Positions 54,230-62,100 of a stretch of DNA of 64,000 bases are shown here, piece after piece. The DNA lies in contig NC_016946.1 in the NCBI RefSeq assembly GCF_000277125.1, positions 3,968,001-4,032,000 on the forward strand, in the 5' to 3' direction. Each line of letters begins with the position of its first letter. Within the stretch, counting starts at the first letter, position 1. The position numbers and the translations under genes were made by a program. This stretch comes from Mycobacterium intracellulare ATCC 13950 (lineage in GTDB: Bacteria > Actinomycetota > Actinomycetes > Mycobacteriales > Mycobacteriaceae). Below the pieces are notes generated by a model, which was given only the letters and a program-made list of their open reading frames with translations, was not told the DNA's origin and made no database searches.

Positions 54230-55068
54230 TCGATCGGCTCGTCGCCGAGCACGGTGGTGCGCAGCATTTCGCGTTGGGAGTCCGGGTCGTACGGGGCCGC
54301 ACGGTGCAGCACCCCGCGGTTGTCCCAGATGACGGTGTCCCCGACCGACCAGCTGTGGCTGTAGACCTTCTCGGGCGTCGTCGCGCGCGCCAGGAGCTCG
54401 TCCAAAAGGGCGCGGCCCTCGTCGAGCTCCATGCCGACGACGTAGTCCGCGGAGGCGCCCAGCACGAGTGATTTGCGGCCGCTGCGGTGCGTCCACACCA
54501 GGGGATGCTCATGCGTGCGCCGAGATCGCCAGCGCTGCACCTGTTCCGGGGAGGGATCGGGATACACGCGGCGCTGGGACGCTTCCAGCGAGTGCACCAC
54601 GCGCAACGTGCCGAACCGCTGCTTCTCCTCATCGGTCAGGTCGTCGTAGGCGGCGTAGCTGTTGGCGAACTCGGTTTCCCCGCCCCATTCGGCCACCCGC
54701 ACCGCCGAGAGCACCGTGGCCTTCTGGGGGCATTCGTCGCCCAGCGGCGTGCAGCCATCGATGTGCCAGTCGAACGTGGCCTTCAGGTAGGCGGCCGAGG
54801 CGTTCTTGGACTTGTCCAGCGTGATCGGGTAGATCCCGGCCACCGGGTGATGGCCGTCCGAGGAGTGATCGACCTCGCCGAGGAGGCGGCAGAAGCCGAC
54901 CTGGGCCACAGGATCGAGGTGCAGGCCGCGGAAGACCAGAACGCCGTTGTCTTCCAACGCATCCAACACCGCCGCGCCGACCGAGTCGTCGGCCAGCTCG
55001 GTGGGCCCCAGGCCCGCGACCTCGGCGCCGACGGACTCGGTGAGTTTGGTGATGGTGAGCAGACCCAT
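54226..55068 (-). CDS. TauD/TfdA family Fe(II)/2-oxoglutarate dioxygenase
   Basis: A 280-residue dioxygenase. Iron ligands are His and Asp in FDWHIDGCTP and His in WDNRGVLHRA; Arg for 2-oxoglutarate in REMLRTTVLGD. Members cut sulfonates, ethers or hydroxylate aliphatic acids. It may act on a product of the Rieske enzymes. 27 nt downstream of the small Rieske-linked gene; ribosome site GGAAAGGAGC before ATG at 55068. Confidence 0.9.
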   Translation of the reverse strand: MGLLTITKLTESVGAEVAGLGPTELADDSVGAAVLDALEDNGVLVFRGLHLDPVAQVGFCRLLGEVDHSSDGHHPVAGIYPITLDKSKNASAAYLKATFDWHIDGCTPLGDECPQKATVLSAVRVAEWGGETEFANSYAAYDDLTDEEKQRFGTLRVVHSLEASQRRVYPDPSPEQVQRWRSRRTHEHPLVWTHRSGRKSLVLGASADYVVGMELDEGRALLDELLARATTPEKVYSHSWSVGDTVIWDNRGVLHRAAPYDPDSQREMLRTTVLGDEPIE

Positions 55069-55095
55069 GGTCGCTCCTTTCCGGAGAGGGATGAA

Positions 55096-55434
55096 TCAGG
55101 GCACCGGCCAGCCGGTCCGGGTCATGACCGCGTCGGCGGCGTCGACCGGGGCCGGTTGATGCATGATCTCCACCGCCATGGCGACCATGACCAGCGAATA
55201 GATCATGTGCAACAGGTTGAGCGCATCGTCGGGCAGGTTGTCGAGCGGAAACTTGTCGCAGTAGTCGATGGCCTCTTCGAGGCGCGGAAAAAACGCGTTG
55301 TAGAAGTCGAGTAGCTGCGGCATCGACGCGCCGACCCGGGCGTTCCAGCGCTCGGTTTCGGTTGCCAGGCACCAGGTTTGGGCGTAGTCCTCCAGCTCGG
55401 CGAATGCGCTGGGCAACATGGGATGCATGGTCAC
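55096..55434 (-). CDS. Small helical protein B, partner of Rieske oxygenase B
   Basis: A 112-residue protein of no family known to me. A paralogue (60336-60671) stands in the same place after the other Rieske gene. Shared features: MLPxxFAxLE near the start, WCLATETER, RxxxSM, FYNAFFPRLEEAIDYCDKF, then LDNLPDDALNLLHMIYSLVM. It is acidic and mostly helical. It is not the NTF2-like beta subunit of ring-hydroxylating oxygenases. GTG at 55434 overlaps the Rieske stop (GTGA), like the paralogue. Confidence 0.82.
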   Translation of the reverse strand: MTMHPMLPSAFAELEDYAQTWCLATETERWNARVGASMPQLLDFYNAFFPRLEEAIDYCDKFPLDNLPDDALNLLHMIYSLVMVAMAVEIMHQPAPVDAADAVMTRTGWPVP

Positions 55435-56693
55435 ACCCCCACCGGATCCTGTTCGCGGCGATAGGCTTCGACCCAATCGACGACGACCTTGTGCAGGTGG
55501 CGTACCAAGATCTCTTGGTCGTTGAGGGGAAAGTCGTCGACGATGCCGTATTCCAGCGCCGCCTGGGTCCCGCCGAGCATTCCGGCGTCTTGTAGCGCAA
55601 ACTCTTTGAGCACCACCGCGGCGACCTCGTGCTCGATGCGCTCGCGCACGGTGCTCGCCGGGTGGAAGTAGGTGTACGCCTCGAACCGGTGCGTGTTGTG
55701 CGAGGTGGGCCAGTACCGGTACAGCAGATACCATCCGCCGTAGATCAAAATCTCGATGTTCGGGAAGATCTGGAAATTGCTGATCCCCCAGGGCTCGATC
55801 CCACCAGGGTTGAGCCCGGCCGGCAGCTCGCCGATGTCCGGGGTCTGCCACGGCCCCACCAGCCCGCTGCGGGTGGCGCGCTCGATCGGGTACATGTATT
55901 CCGGCGGCAACAGCCAGCGGCGCCGCCCGGCGGTGGAGACCAGCCGGTGCGGGCCGTCGAGTTGGAAGTGCCCGCAGGTGAATCCGGCGTTGGGGTCGCG
56001 CACCTCCGCCGGCACCTGCTGCGAGTGCAGCGACGGCACGTGGTAGTACTCCTGGAAGGCGTCGGCGAAGATCTTCCAGTTGCTGTTGTTGTGGGCCACC
56101 CAGTCGTAGCGTTCGGTCAGCTTCCCGAACGGATAGTCGTCCAGCCCGGTGATCATCGGGCCGAGGAACTCGCGCAGGCTCTGACGCGGCTCGGTGTCGA
56201 AGTTGATGAAGACGAAGCCGTTCCACACGTCGCAGTGCACCGGACGCAGCCCATACTTCGCGGGATCGAGGTCGAAGAACTCCGATTCCTGCTGCACGAA
56301 CTTCAGCGCGCCCTGCAGGTCGTAGCGCCAGCCGTGGTACTTGCAGGTGAACTGCCGGCAGGTGCCGCGGGTCTCCTCGCCGGGATAGTCGTTCCACACC
56401 AACTTGTTTCCGCGATGCCGGCACACGTTGTAGAAGGCGCGGATTCGCTCGTCTTTGCCCTTGACCACGATCACCGACGCCCCGACGACTTCGATCTCTT
56501 TGGTCAGGTAGCTGCCGACGCGGGGCAATTCCTCCACCCGGGCGACGTTGAGCCACGCCCGCTTGAAGATCGCCTCCCGCTCGAGTTCGTAGAACTCGCG
56601 GGACGTCGAATCCCTGAAAGAGACGGGGCCCGTGCCCAATTCGGGGTAGTGCTCGGTCCAGGAGCCTTCCGGCGGCCGGCCTGATCTCGTCAT
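55431..56693 (-). CDS. Rieske non-haem iron oxygenase alpha subunit B
   Basis: A 420-residue oxygenase. The [2Fe-2S] ligands are Cys91-x-His93 (CRHRGN) and Cys117-x2-His120 (CKYHGW), with a longer spacing than usual (23 residues instead of about 15-17). The catalytic iron site is in NWKIFADAFQEYYHVPSLH (His-x4-His). It has the 2-His and acid bridge Glu in QEYYH. The protein is about 60% like oxygenase A by eye. It needs electrons from the adjacent ferredoxin reductase gene product. ATG at 56693, 13 nt after the SDR stop. Confidence 0.93.
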   Translation of the reverse strand: MTRSGRPPEGSWTEHYPELGTGPVSFRDSTSREFYELEREAIFKRAWLNVARVEELPRVGSYLTKEIEVVGASVIVVKGKDERIRAFYNVCRHRGNKLVWNDYPGEETRGTCRQFTCKYHGWRYDLQGALKFVQQESEFFDLDPAKYGLRPVHCDVWNGFVFINFDTEPRQSLREFLGPMITGLDDYPFGKLTERYDWVAHNNSNWKIFADAFQEYYHVPSLHSQQVPAEVRDPNAGFTCGHFQLDGPHRLVSTAGRRRWLLPPEYMYPIERATRSGLVGPWQTPDIGELPAGLNPGGIEPWGISNFQIFPNIEILIYGGWYLLYRYWPTSHNTHRFEAYTYFHPASTVRERIEHEVAAVVLKEFALQDAGMLGGTQAALEYGIVDDFPLNDQEILVRHLHKVVVDWVEAYRREQDPVGV

Positions 56694-56706
56694 CGCATCC
56701 TCACTA

Positions 56707-57474
56707 TCACATCACCGATCCGCCATTGACGCCCAAGACCTGACCGGTGATGTACCTCGCTTCTTCCGAACACAAAAAGCCCACCGCGGCCGCGATGTCG
56801 GCCCCGGTGCCCAGGTAGCCCACCGGGATATTGCTGGCGATCTGCTCGTTGGAGGGCAGGTACCCGGCGGCCTGGCCCTGGTGCTGCATCGGGGTCTCGA
56901 TGCCCGAGGGCGGGATGTTGTTGACGGTGATCCCGTTCGCCGCGTATTCGCGGGCCAGCGACTTGGTCAACGTGATCACCGCGCCTTTGGACGCCGCGTA
57001 GTGGGCGGCGAACGGGGATCCGCGCTGGGCGCTCGACGACGAGATCATCACGATTCTCCCCCAGTTCGCCTCCACCATGTCCGGGAGCGCGACCTGGCAG
57101 CAATGAAACGTGCCGGTCAGGTTGACATCGATGATCCGCGACCACGATTCGGCGGTGATGTCCAAGAAGGGCGAAAACCCGAACATCCCGGCGCTGGTCA
57201 CCAGGACCGTCACCGGTCCCAGTTCGCTGCGCACCTTCGCGAACGCCTGCTCGACGGCGGACCGATCGGTGACGTCGGCGCCCACCGCTAGCGCGGTCGC
57301 ACCTTCGGCGCGCAGGCCGTCGGTGACGCGTTGCGCCGCATGCTCGTTGACATCGAGGACGGCCACCTTGAGGCCGCGCCGGCCCAATTCGTGACACGTC
57401 GCCTCACCCATGCCTGAGGCGCCGCCGGTCACCACCGCCACCCTGGTCATCGCATCCGCCGCCCTATCGCTCAT
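56707..57474 (-). CDS. Short-chain dehydrogenase/reductase
   Basis: A 255-residue SDR: VAVVTGGASGMGEATCHEL, TSAGMFGFSPF, MISSSSAQRGSPFAAHYAASK (Ser, Tyr, Lys), ITGQVLGVNGGSVM. The type oxidises diols or hydroxyacyl substrates; in this cluster it may act on the dihydrodiol or alcohol made by a Rieske enzyme. ATG at 57474 overlaps the reductase stop (ATGA), which places it in the operon. Confidence 0.9.
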   Translation of the reverse strand: MSDRAADAMTRVAVVTGGASGMGEATCHELGRRGLKVAVLDVNEHAAQRVTDGLRAEGATALAVGADVTDRSAVEQAFAKVRSELGPVTVLVTSAGMFGFSPFLDITAESWSRIIDVNLTGTFHCCQVALPDMVEANWGRIVMISSSSAQRGSPFAAHYAASKGAVITLTKSLAREYAANGITVNNIPPSGIETPMQHQGQAAGYLPSNEQIASNIPVGYLGTGADIAAAVGFLCSEEARYITGQVLGVNGGSVM

Positions 57475-58565
57475 TCGTAGACCACCCGCACCGTGGGACT
57501 GGTCGGCACGGCCTGACACGTCAGCACCCAGCCGTCGTCGACCTCATCCTGGTCGAGCGCATCGTTGTTGATCATCCGGGCGCTACCCTGCGTCAGGCGC
57601 CCCATACACGTTCCACACGAACCGATTTCACACGAGGACGGCGCCCGCAGCCCCGCCATGCGGGCTGTCTGCAACAGCGTGTTGCCCGCGTAGTACGGCG
57701 CGGTGGTCGTCGATCCGTCCAGCACGATGGTGACCTCGTCGGTGACCGCGTCGGTCTCCGGCGGCGCCGCCGCGGCCACGTCGGCCACGTCGAAATGCTC
57801 GATGTGCAGGCGGCCGGTGGGCACGCCCGCCGCGCCCAGGGCGGTTCGCACCGTATCCATGAACTCGTTCGGCCCGCAGACGTAGAAGTCGGCGCCGTCG
57901 GTGTTCTCGACGAACGCGGCGATGTCCGCCTGGGTGGCGAAGCCGCGTTGGTCGTCGAGATGGTGGTGCAGGACGAAACGGTCCGCGTGGCGCTTTTCCA
58001 GCGTTTTGAGGGCCTCGTCGAAGATCACCGCGTCCCGGTTTCGGTTGGCGTAGAACAACCGCGCGCCGCGCGTGCCGGACACCAGCGCGGTGCGCAACAG
58101 CGAAAACACCGGCGTGATGCCGCTTCCGCCGGCGAACGCGACCAGGTTCCGGCCGGTGTCGTTCAAGACGAAGCGTCCCTGCGGTGGAAGGGCGTAGAGC
58201 AGGTCGCCGGGTGCGGCGGTGTCGTTGAGCCAGTTGGACACCGCGCCGCCGCGGTCGCGTTTGACCGTGATGCGCAGGTCTTCACCGACCGCGGGGGATG
58301 ACGACATCGAGTAGGAGCGCCGGTACTCGCGCCCGTCGACGCGGACCAGCAGCGTCAGGAATTGCCCGGCTTGGTAGCCGAACCGTGCCGCGCTGCCCCG
58401 GGGAACATCGAGAACGATCGACACGGCGTCGCGGGTTTCGGGTATCACGTGCTTGACCCGAAGCGGCACAAAGCCTTCCGGGGCATCGGCCATGTCGACA
58501 GCGCCCGCTGCGCCGCCGGTCTCGGTCGCCGGACCGGCGTTGGCTGTGCTGTGGTGATCGCCCAT
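57471..58565 (-). CDS. Ferredoxin reductase with FAD, NAD(P) and plant-type [2Fe-2S] domains
   Basis: A 364-residue electron-transfer protein in the order of KshB/phenol hydroxylase reductases. FAD: EYRRSYSMSSSP (RxYS). NAD: FAGGSGITPVFSLLR and FYVCGPNEFMD. The C-terminal ferredoxin has CEIGSCGTC and a distal Cys in VLTCQAVP, the four cluster ligands. It can supply both Rieske oxygenases. First gene of the cluster; the shared 16-bp motif lies 9 nt before its ATG, with ACGGAG between. Confidence 0.94.
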   Translation of the reverse strand: MGDHHSTANAGPATETGGAAGAVDMADAPEGFVPLRVKHVIPETRDAVSIVLDVPRGSAARFGYQAGQFLTLLVRVDGREYRRSYSMSSSPAVGEDLRITVKRDRGGAVSNWLNDTAAPGDLLYALPPQGRFVLNDTGRNLVAFAGGSGITPVFSLLRTALVSGTRGARLFYANRNRDAVIFDEALKTLEKRHADRFVLHHHLDDQRGFATQADIAAFVENTDGADFYVCGPNEFMDTVRTALGAAGVPTGRLHIEHFDVADVAAAAPPETDAVTDEVTIVLDGSTTTAPYYAGNTLLQTARMAGLRAPSSCEIGSCGTCMGRLTQGSARMINNDALDQDEVDDGWVLTCQAVPTSPTVRVVYE

Positions 58566-58574
58566 CTCCGTCAG

Positions 58575-58590
58575 AGTATCAACTACTTGC
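58575..58590. promoter_or_regulatory. Shared 16-bp element before the ferredoxin reductase gene
   Basis: On the minus strand GCAAGTAGTTGATACT ends 9 nt before the reductase ATG. The same 16 bases in the same orientation stand before the aldehyde dehydrogenase gene (62068-62083). GACCAATA / CACCAATA also precedes both, directly in one and 20 bp further off in the other. It may be a MarR operator, or a common promoter with GATACT as -10. Confidence 0.7.
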
Positions 58591-58621
58591 GATTAGTCTC
58601 AAGTACTAGATATTGGTCACG

Positions 58622-59074
58622 TCATCCGTCGACGTGATCGTCGAACAGCTCATGGCCGGTGCCCTTTTCGACCACGCGGCCCAGCAATTCGCGCAGGGTC
58701 CGCTGCTCTTCCTCGGTCAGCACGCCGAACACCTCCTGGTGTGCGGCGATCGCGTCACTGACCACCGTTTCGGCGACTTTGCGGCCCTCGCCGGTCAGGT
58801 AGGCCCGCAGGATGCGCGCGTGCTGGGGGTCCTGCTTCCTTTCCACCAGGGCGCGGCGTTCCAACGCGGTGAGCGCGAGCTGGACGCCTTGCGGGCTGAT
58901 CAGCAGCCGCCGCGCCAATTCGGCGCCGGACAACCCGGGTTCGTTGGCCAATTGGCGCAGCACACCGATCTGGGCGGTGCTCACGCCGTGTTCGCGCATC
59001 GCCTCGTTGATGGTGGTCAGGGAGTAATAGAAGGCCTGCTTGAGCAGCCACAGGATGTTGTCGGTGAGTTCCAT
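58622..59074 (-). CDS. MarR family regulator
   Basis: A 150-residue winged-helix regulator: STAQIGVLRQLANEPGLSGA, ELARRLLISPQGVQLALTAL (recognition helix), ERRALVERKQDPQHARILRAYLT (wing). It is the last gene of the oxygenase A operon; GGAGG is 6 nt before its ATG. MarR proteins often bind phenolic ligands, which fits ring-hydroxylating neighbours. The probable target is the shared 16-bp element. Confidence 0.9.
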   Translation of the reverse strand: MELTDNILWLLKQAFYYSLTTINEAMREHGVSTAQIGVLRQLANEPGLSGAELARRLLISPQGVQLALTALERRALVERKQDPQHARILRAYLTGEGRKVAETVVSDAIAAHQEVFGVLTEEEQRTLRELLGRVVEKGTGHELFDDHVDG

Positions 59075-59085
59075 ACCTGCCTCCG

Positions 59086-60339
59086 TCAGGCCGCGGGGCT
59101 TTTGTAGATCTGTCCGTTCTTCATGACAAAACGGACTTCGAGCGTCTTGGCGATGTCGTCGAACGGGTCTCCCGGCACAGCGATGATGTCCGCGAGATAG
59201 CCGGGCGCCAGCCTGCCCAACTCGTCGTCGGCGTCGATCAGCTCGGCGGCCACCACCGTGGCCGCCCGGATTGCCTGCGCGGGAGTCATGCCCCGCTGCA
59301 CCAGCGCACCCAGTTCTTTGGCGTTTTGGCCGTGCGGGATGGCCGGCGCGTCGGTGCCGCACGCAATCCGGACGCCCGCGTCGATCGCCTTGGGCAGCAT
59401 GGCCTTTGCGCGCGGAAACACCTCCAGCGCCTTCTTGCGCAGCTCCGGCGCGATGCGGTCGATGGCCATGGCCTCCGTCAGATACGTTGTCGAGACCAGG
59501 AAGGTGCCGTGGTCGACCATCATCTGGATCGTTTCGTCACTGGCCAAAAAGCCGTGTTCGATGCAGTCGATGCCCGCGCGGATGCAGGCCTGGACCGCGG
59601 TGTCCCCGACGGCGTGCGCGGCCACGCGGACTCCGGCCCGGTGGGCTTCGTCGGCGATCGCGGCGAACTCGGCGTCGGAGTACTGCTGCGCGCCGGGCGC
59701 GGTGCTGTGCGACATCACCCCGCCCGAGGCCGACACCTTGATCAGCTTGGCGCCGTGCCGGATTTGGTAACGCACGCAGGCGATCACGTCGGGTACGCCG
59801 TTGGCGATGCCCTCGGCCACCGATAGCGGCATGACCCCGGGCGCCAACCGCTGAAAGACCGTCGGGTCCAGGTGCCCGCCGTACGGGGTGACGGCATGGC
59901 CGGCGGGATAGATGCGCGGCCCGACGTGCCACCCCTGGTCGATTGCGCGCTGCAGCGCCACGTCGAGCAGATACCCGCCGGTCTTGACCATCAGCCCGAG
60001 ATTGCGCACCGTGGTGAACCCGGCCTCCAGGGTGGTGCGCGCGTTGACCGCCCCGCGCAACGTGCGATAGGCGGGGTCGTCCTGCACGCCATGCATGGGC
60101 GACGGCAGGCCCTCCGGCCCGCCGGGTCCGCCGATGAGCAGGTTGAGCTCCATGTCCATCAGGCCCGGCAGTAACGTCACGTCGCCGAGCTCGACGATGG
60201 TGGCCGAATCCGGCAGCGGCCCTTCGGGATTGATCGCGGAGATGCGTTCGCCGTCGACCACGATCACCGCCGGAGCGTGGATCCGGCCCGTGACGACGTC
60301 GGCCCACCGCGCCGCCCGCAGGACGGTCGACTCGGTCAT
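59086..60339 (-). CDS. Amidohydrolase-superfamily protein lacking the HxH metal motif
   Basis: A 417-residue protein with the imidazolonepropionase/Sgx9260-like fold. The place of the usual PGLIDxHxH is PGLMDMELNL, so the two His are Glu64 and Asn66. The other ligand positions are intact: Lys202 (LIKVSASGGV), His243 (AAHAVGD), His263 (IEHGFL), Asp331 (CGTDAP). It may use one metal in a shifted site. ATG overlaps the stop of the small gene A (ATGA). Reaction unknown. Confidence 0.87.
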   Translation of the reverse strand: MTESTVLRAARWADVVTGRIHAPAVIVVDGERISAINPEGPLPDSATIVELGDVTLLPGLMDMELNLLIGGPGGPEGLPSPMHGVQDDPAYRTLRGAVNARTTLEAGFTTVRNLGLMVKTGGYLLDVALQRAIDQGWHVGPRIYPAGHAVTPYGGHLDPTVFQRLAPGVMPLSVAEGIANGVPDVIACVRYQIRHGAKLIKVSASGGVMSHSTAPGAQQYSDAEFAAIADEAHRAGVRVAAHAVGDTAVQACIRAGIDCIEHGFLASDETIQMMVDHGTFLVSTTYLTEAMAIDRIAPELRKKALEVFPRAKAMLPKAIDAGVRIACGTDAPAIPHGQNAKELGALVQRGMTPAQAIRAATVVAAELIDADDELGRLAPGYLADIIAVPGDPFDDIAKTLEVRFVMKNGQIYKSPAA

Positions 60340-60671
60340 GGAACCGGCTCGGACACGCAGTCCAGGGTCGAAGCACCCGAGTCGGGGACGCGGGGTTGCT
60401 TCCAGCACTCCACCGGGAACGACACCATGATCATGGAGTAGAGCAGGTGCATCAGATTCAGAACGTCGTCCGGCAGGTCGTCGAGAGAGAACTTGTCGCA
60501 GAACGACAATGCCTCCTCGGCCCGCGGGGTGATCGCGTCGTAGAAGGCCTTCATTTCGACCATGGAACTGGCCAGCCTCTTGGCGTAACGTTCGGGTTCG
60601 CTCGCCAGGCACCAGTCGGCGAACGGTTCGAGGTCGGCGAACTCGGCGGGCAGCATCGGCATCTCGTTCAC
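60336..60671 (-). CDS. Small helical protein A, partner of Rieske oxygenase A
   Basis: A 111-residue paralogue of the protein at 55096-55434. It reads MPMLPAEFADLEPFADWCLA, ERYAKRLASSM, PRAEEALSFCDKFSLDDLPD and DVLNLMHLLYSMIM. GTG at 60671 overlaps the Rieske stop (GTGA), and its stop overlaps the amidohydrolase start. The conserved CDKFxLDxLPDD may be the functional core. Family not recognised. Confidence 0.82.
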   Translation of the reverse strand: MNEMPMLPAEFADLEPFADWCLASEPERYAKRLASSMVEMKAFYDAITPRAEEALSFCDKFSLDDLPDDVLNLMHLLYSMIMVSFPVECWKQPRVPDSGASTLDCVSEPVP

Positions 60672-61936
60672 ACCCCCGCGCTCGTCGTCCGGCGATAGTC
60701 ATCGATCCAGGCGGCGGTCTCCTTGTGGAGGTGACGGATCAGGACCTCCTGGTCGCACAGCAAGAACTCGTCGATCACCTGGGATTCGAGCATCGTCTGG
60801 GTCGCCTCCAGCGTGTTGGCGTCCTGCAGCCCGTATTCCTTGAACGACACCGCCGCCAGTTCCTGAGCGACGCGCTCACGCGGGGTGCGCGGCGCCGGGA
60901 AGTACAGCGTGCCCTCGAAGAGGTGACTGTTATACGACGTCGGCCAGTAGTGGTAGGTCAGATACCAGCCCTGGCCCCAGAACAGGATGACGAAGTTGGG
61001 GAACAGCTGGAACGAATCCAGCCCCCACGGATCACATTTCGCCGGGTTGAGCCCCTCGGGCATCGGGCCCAGATCGGGCTTGTCCCATGGGCCGAACAGC
61101 CCGCTCTGGCAGATGTCCTCCATCGGCTTGCGCATCTCGTCGGCCATTTCCCAGGCGCGCACCCCCGAGGTGCTGACCAGCCGGTGCGGCCCGTCCAGCC
61201 GGTAGTGCGGGGCCTCAAAACCCGCCTCGGCGGCCGCCTTCGAGTACGCGGTCGGTGACTGGTTCGCGTGCAACACGGGCGCGTGATAGAACTCCTGGAA
61301 CGCGTCCATGTAGAGCTTCCAGTTCGCCTTGACCTCGGAGCGATAGCACCAGCGCGAGACCATCTTGTCGAAGGGATAACCTTCCAGCCCGGTGATCATG
61401 GGTCCGAGGAACTCTCGCAGCGACTGCTCGGGCTTCTTGGCGAAGTTGACGAAGACGAACCCTTCCCACACGTCGCAGTGCACCGGCACCAGCCCGTAGC
61501 GGCCCTTGTCGAGGTCGAAGAACTCCTCCTCCTGCTGCACGAAGGTGAGGTTGCCGTCCAGGTCGTAGCGCCAGCCGTGGTACTTGCAGGTGAACTGCCG
61601 GCACACCCCGGCCGTTTCTTCCTGCGGCATGTCGTTCCACACCAGCTTGTTGCCGCGATGCCGGCACACGTTGTGATAAGCCTTGATGTCGCCAGACGTG
61701 GTGCGCACCAAGATGATTGAGGTATTGACAACCTTCAGCTCGCGGGTGAGGTAACTGCCTTTGCGCGGAAGCTGTTCAACGCGACCGACATTGAGCCAGG
61801 CACGCTTGAAGATGGCGTCACGTTCCAACTCATAGACCTCGGGGCTGATCGAGTCCCGGTAGGACACCGGCTCGGTGCCCAATTCCGGGTAATGCTGGGT
61901 CCAGCTCCCCTCCGGCGGTTTAGGAAATCGAGCCAT
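60668..61936 (-). CDS. Rieske non-haem iron oxygenase alpha subunit A
   Basis: A 422-residue oxygenase. Cluster ligands Cys91, His93, Cys117, His120, with the same 23-residue spacing as oxygenase B. Iron ligands His218 and His223 in DAFQEFYHAPVLH; the acid before His is Glu215 instead of the usual Asp. Substrate-pocket parts differ from B (SPTAYSKAAAEAGFE insert; GQGWYLTYHYWPTS), so the two probably have different substrates. First gene of its operon; ATG at 61936 with AAGGAGCGATC upstream. Confidence 0.93.
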   Translation of the reverse strand: MARFPKPPEGSWTQHYPELGTEPVSYRDSISPEVYELERDAIFKRAWLNVGRVEQLPRKGSYLTRELKVVNTSIILVRTTSGDIKAYHNVCRHRGNKLVWNDMPQEETAGVCRQFTCKYHGWRYDLDGNLTFVQQEEEFFDLDKGRYGLVPVHCDVWEGFVFVNFAKKPEQSLREFLGPMITGLEGYPFDKMVSRWCYRSEVKANWKLYMDAFQEFYHAPVLHANQSPTAYSKAAAEAGFEAPHYRLDGPHRLVSTSGVRAWEMADEMRKPMEDICQSGLFGPWDKPDLGPMPEGLNPAKCDPWGLDSFQLFPNFVILFWGQGWYLTYHYWPTSYNSHLFEGTLYFPAPRTPRERVAQELAAVSFKEYGLQDANTLEATQTMLESQVIDEFLLCDQEVLIRHLHKETAAWIDDYRRTTSAGV

Positions 61937-62100
61937 GATCGCTCCTTAGCAGTCCAATCTCAGCGAAACTGCAGCAATGCCTGCGCGAAAACAACCACCC
62001 GCGCACCGGTTTCACCGATCCCTGAGGGCTCCGTCACGGCCGACGGTATATCCTCGTGTCACCAATAGCAAGTAGTTGATACTGGCCCCGGGAGGCGCGG
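61937..62100. promoter_or_regulatory. Divergent promoter region, Rieske A / aldehyde dehydrogenase
   Basis: A 164-bp gap with the 16-bp element near its right end. On the left only the ribosome site of oxygenase A is clear. The element seems too far (130 bp) from the oxygenase A start to control it alone, though binding of MarR could affect both. Confidence 0.5.
62068..62083. promoter_or_regulatory. Shared 16-bp element before the aldehyde dehydrogenase gene
   Basis: GCAAGTAGTTGATACT on the plus strand, 17 nt before the ATG at 62101 with GGGAGGCG between. Identical to the sequence before the ferredoxin reductase (58575-58590, minus strand) and preceded by CACCAATA. Confidence 0.7.
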
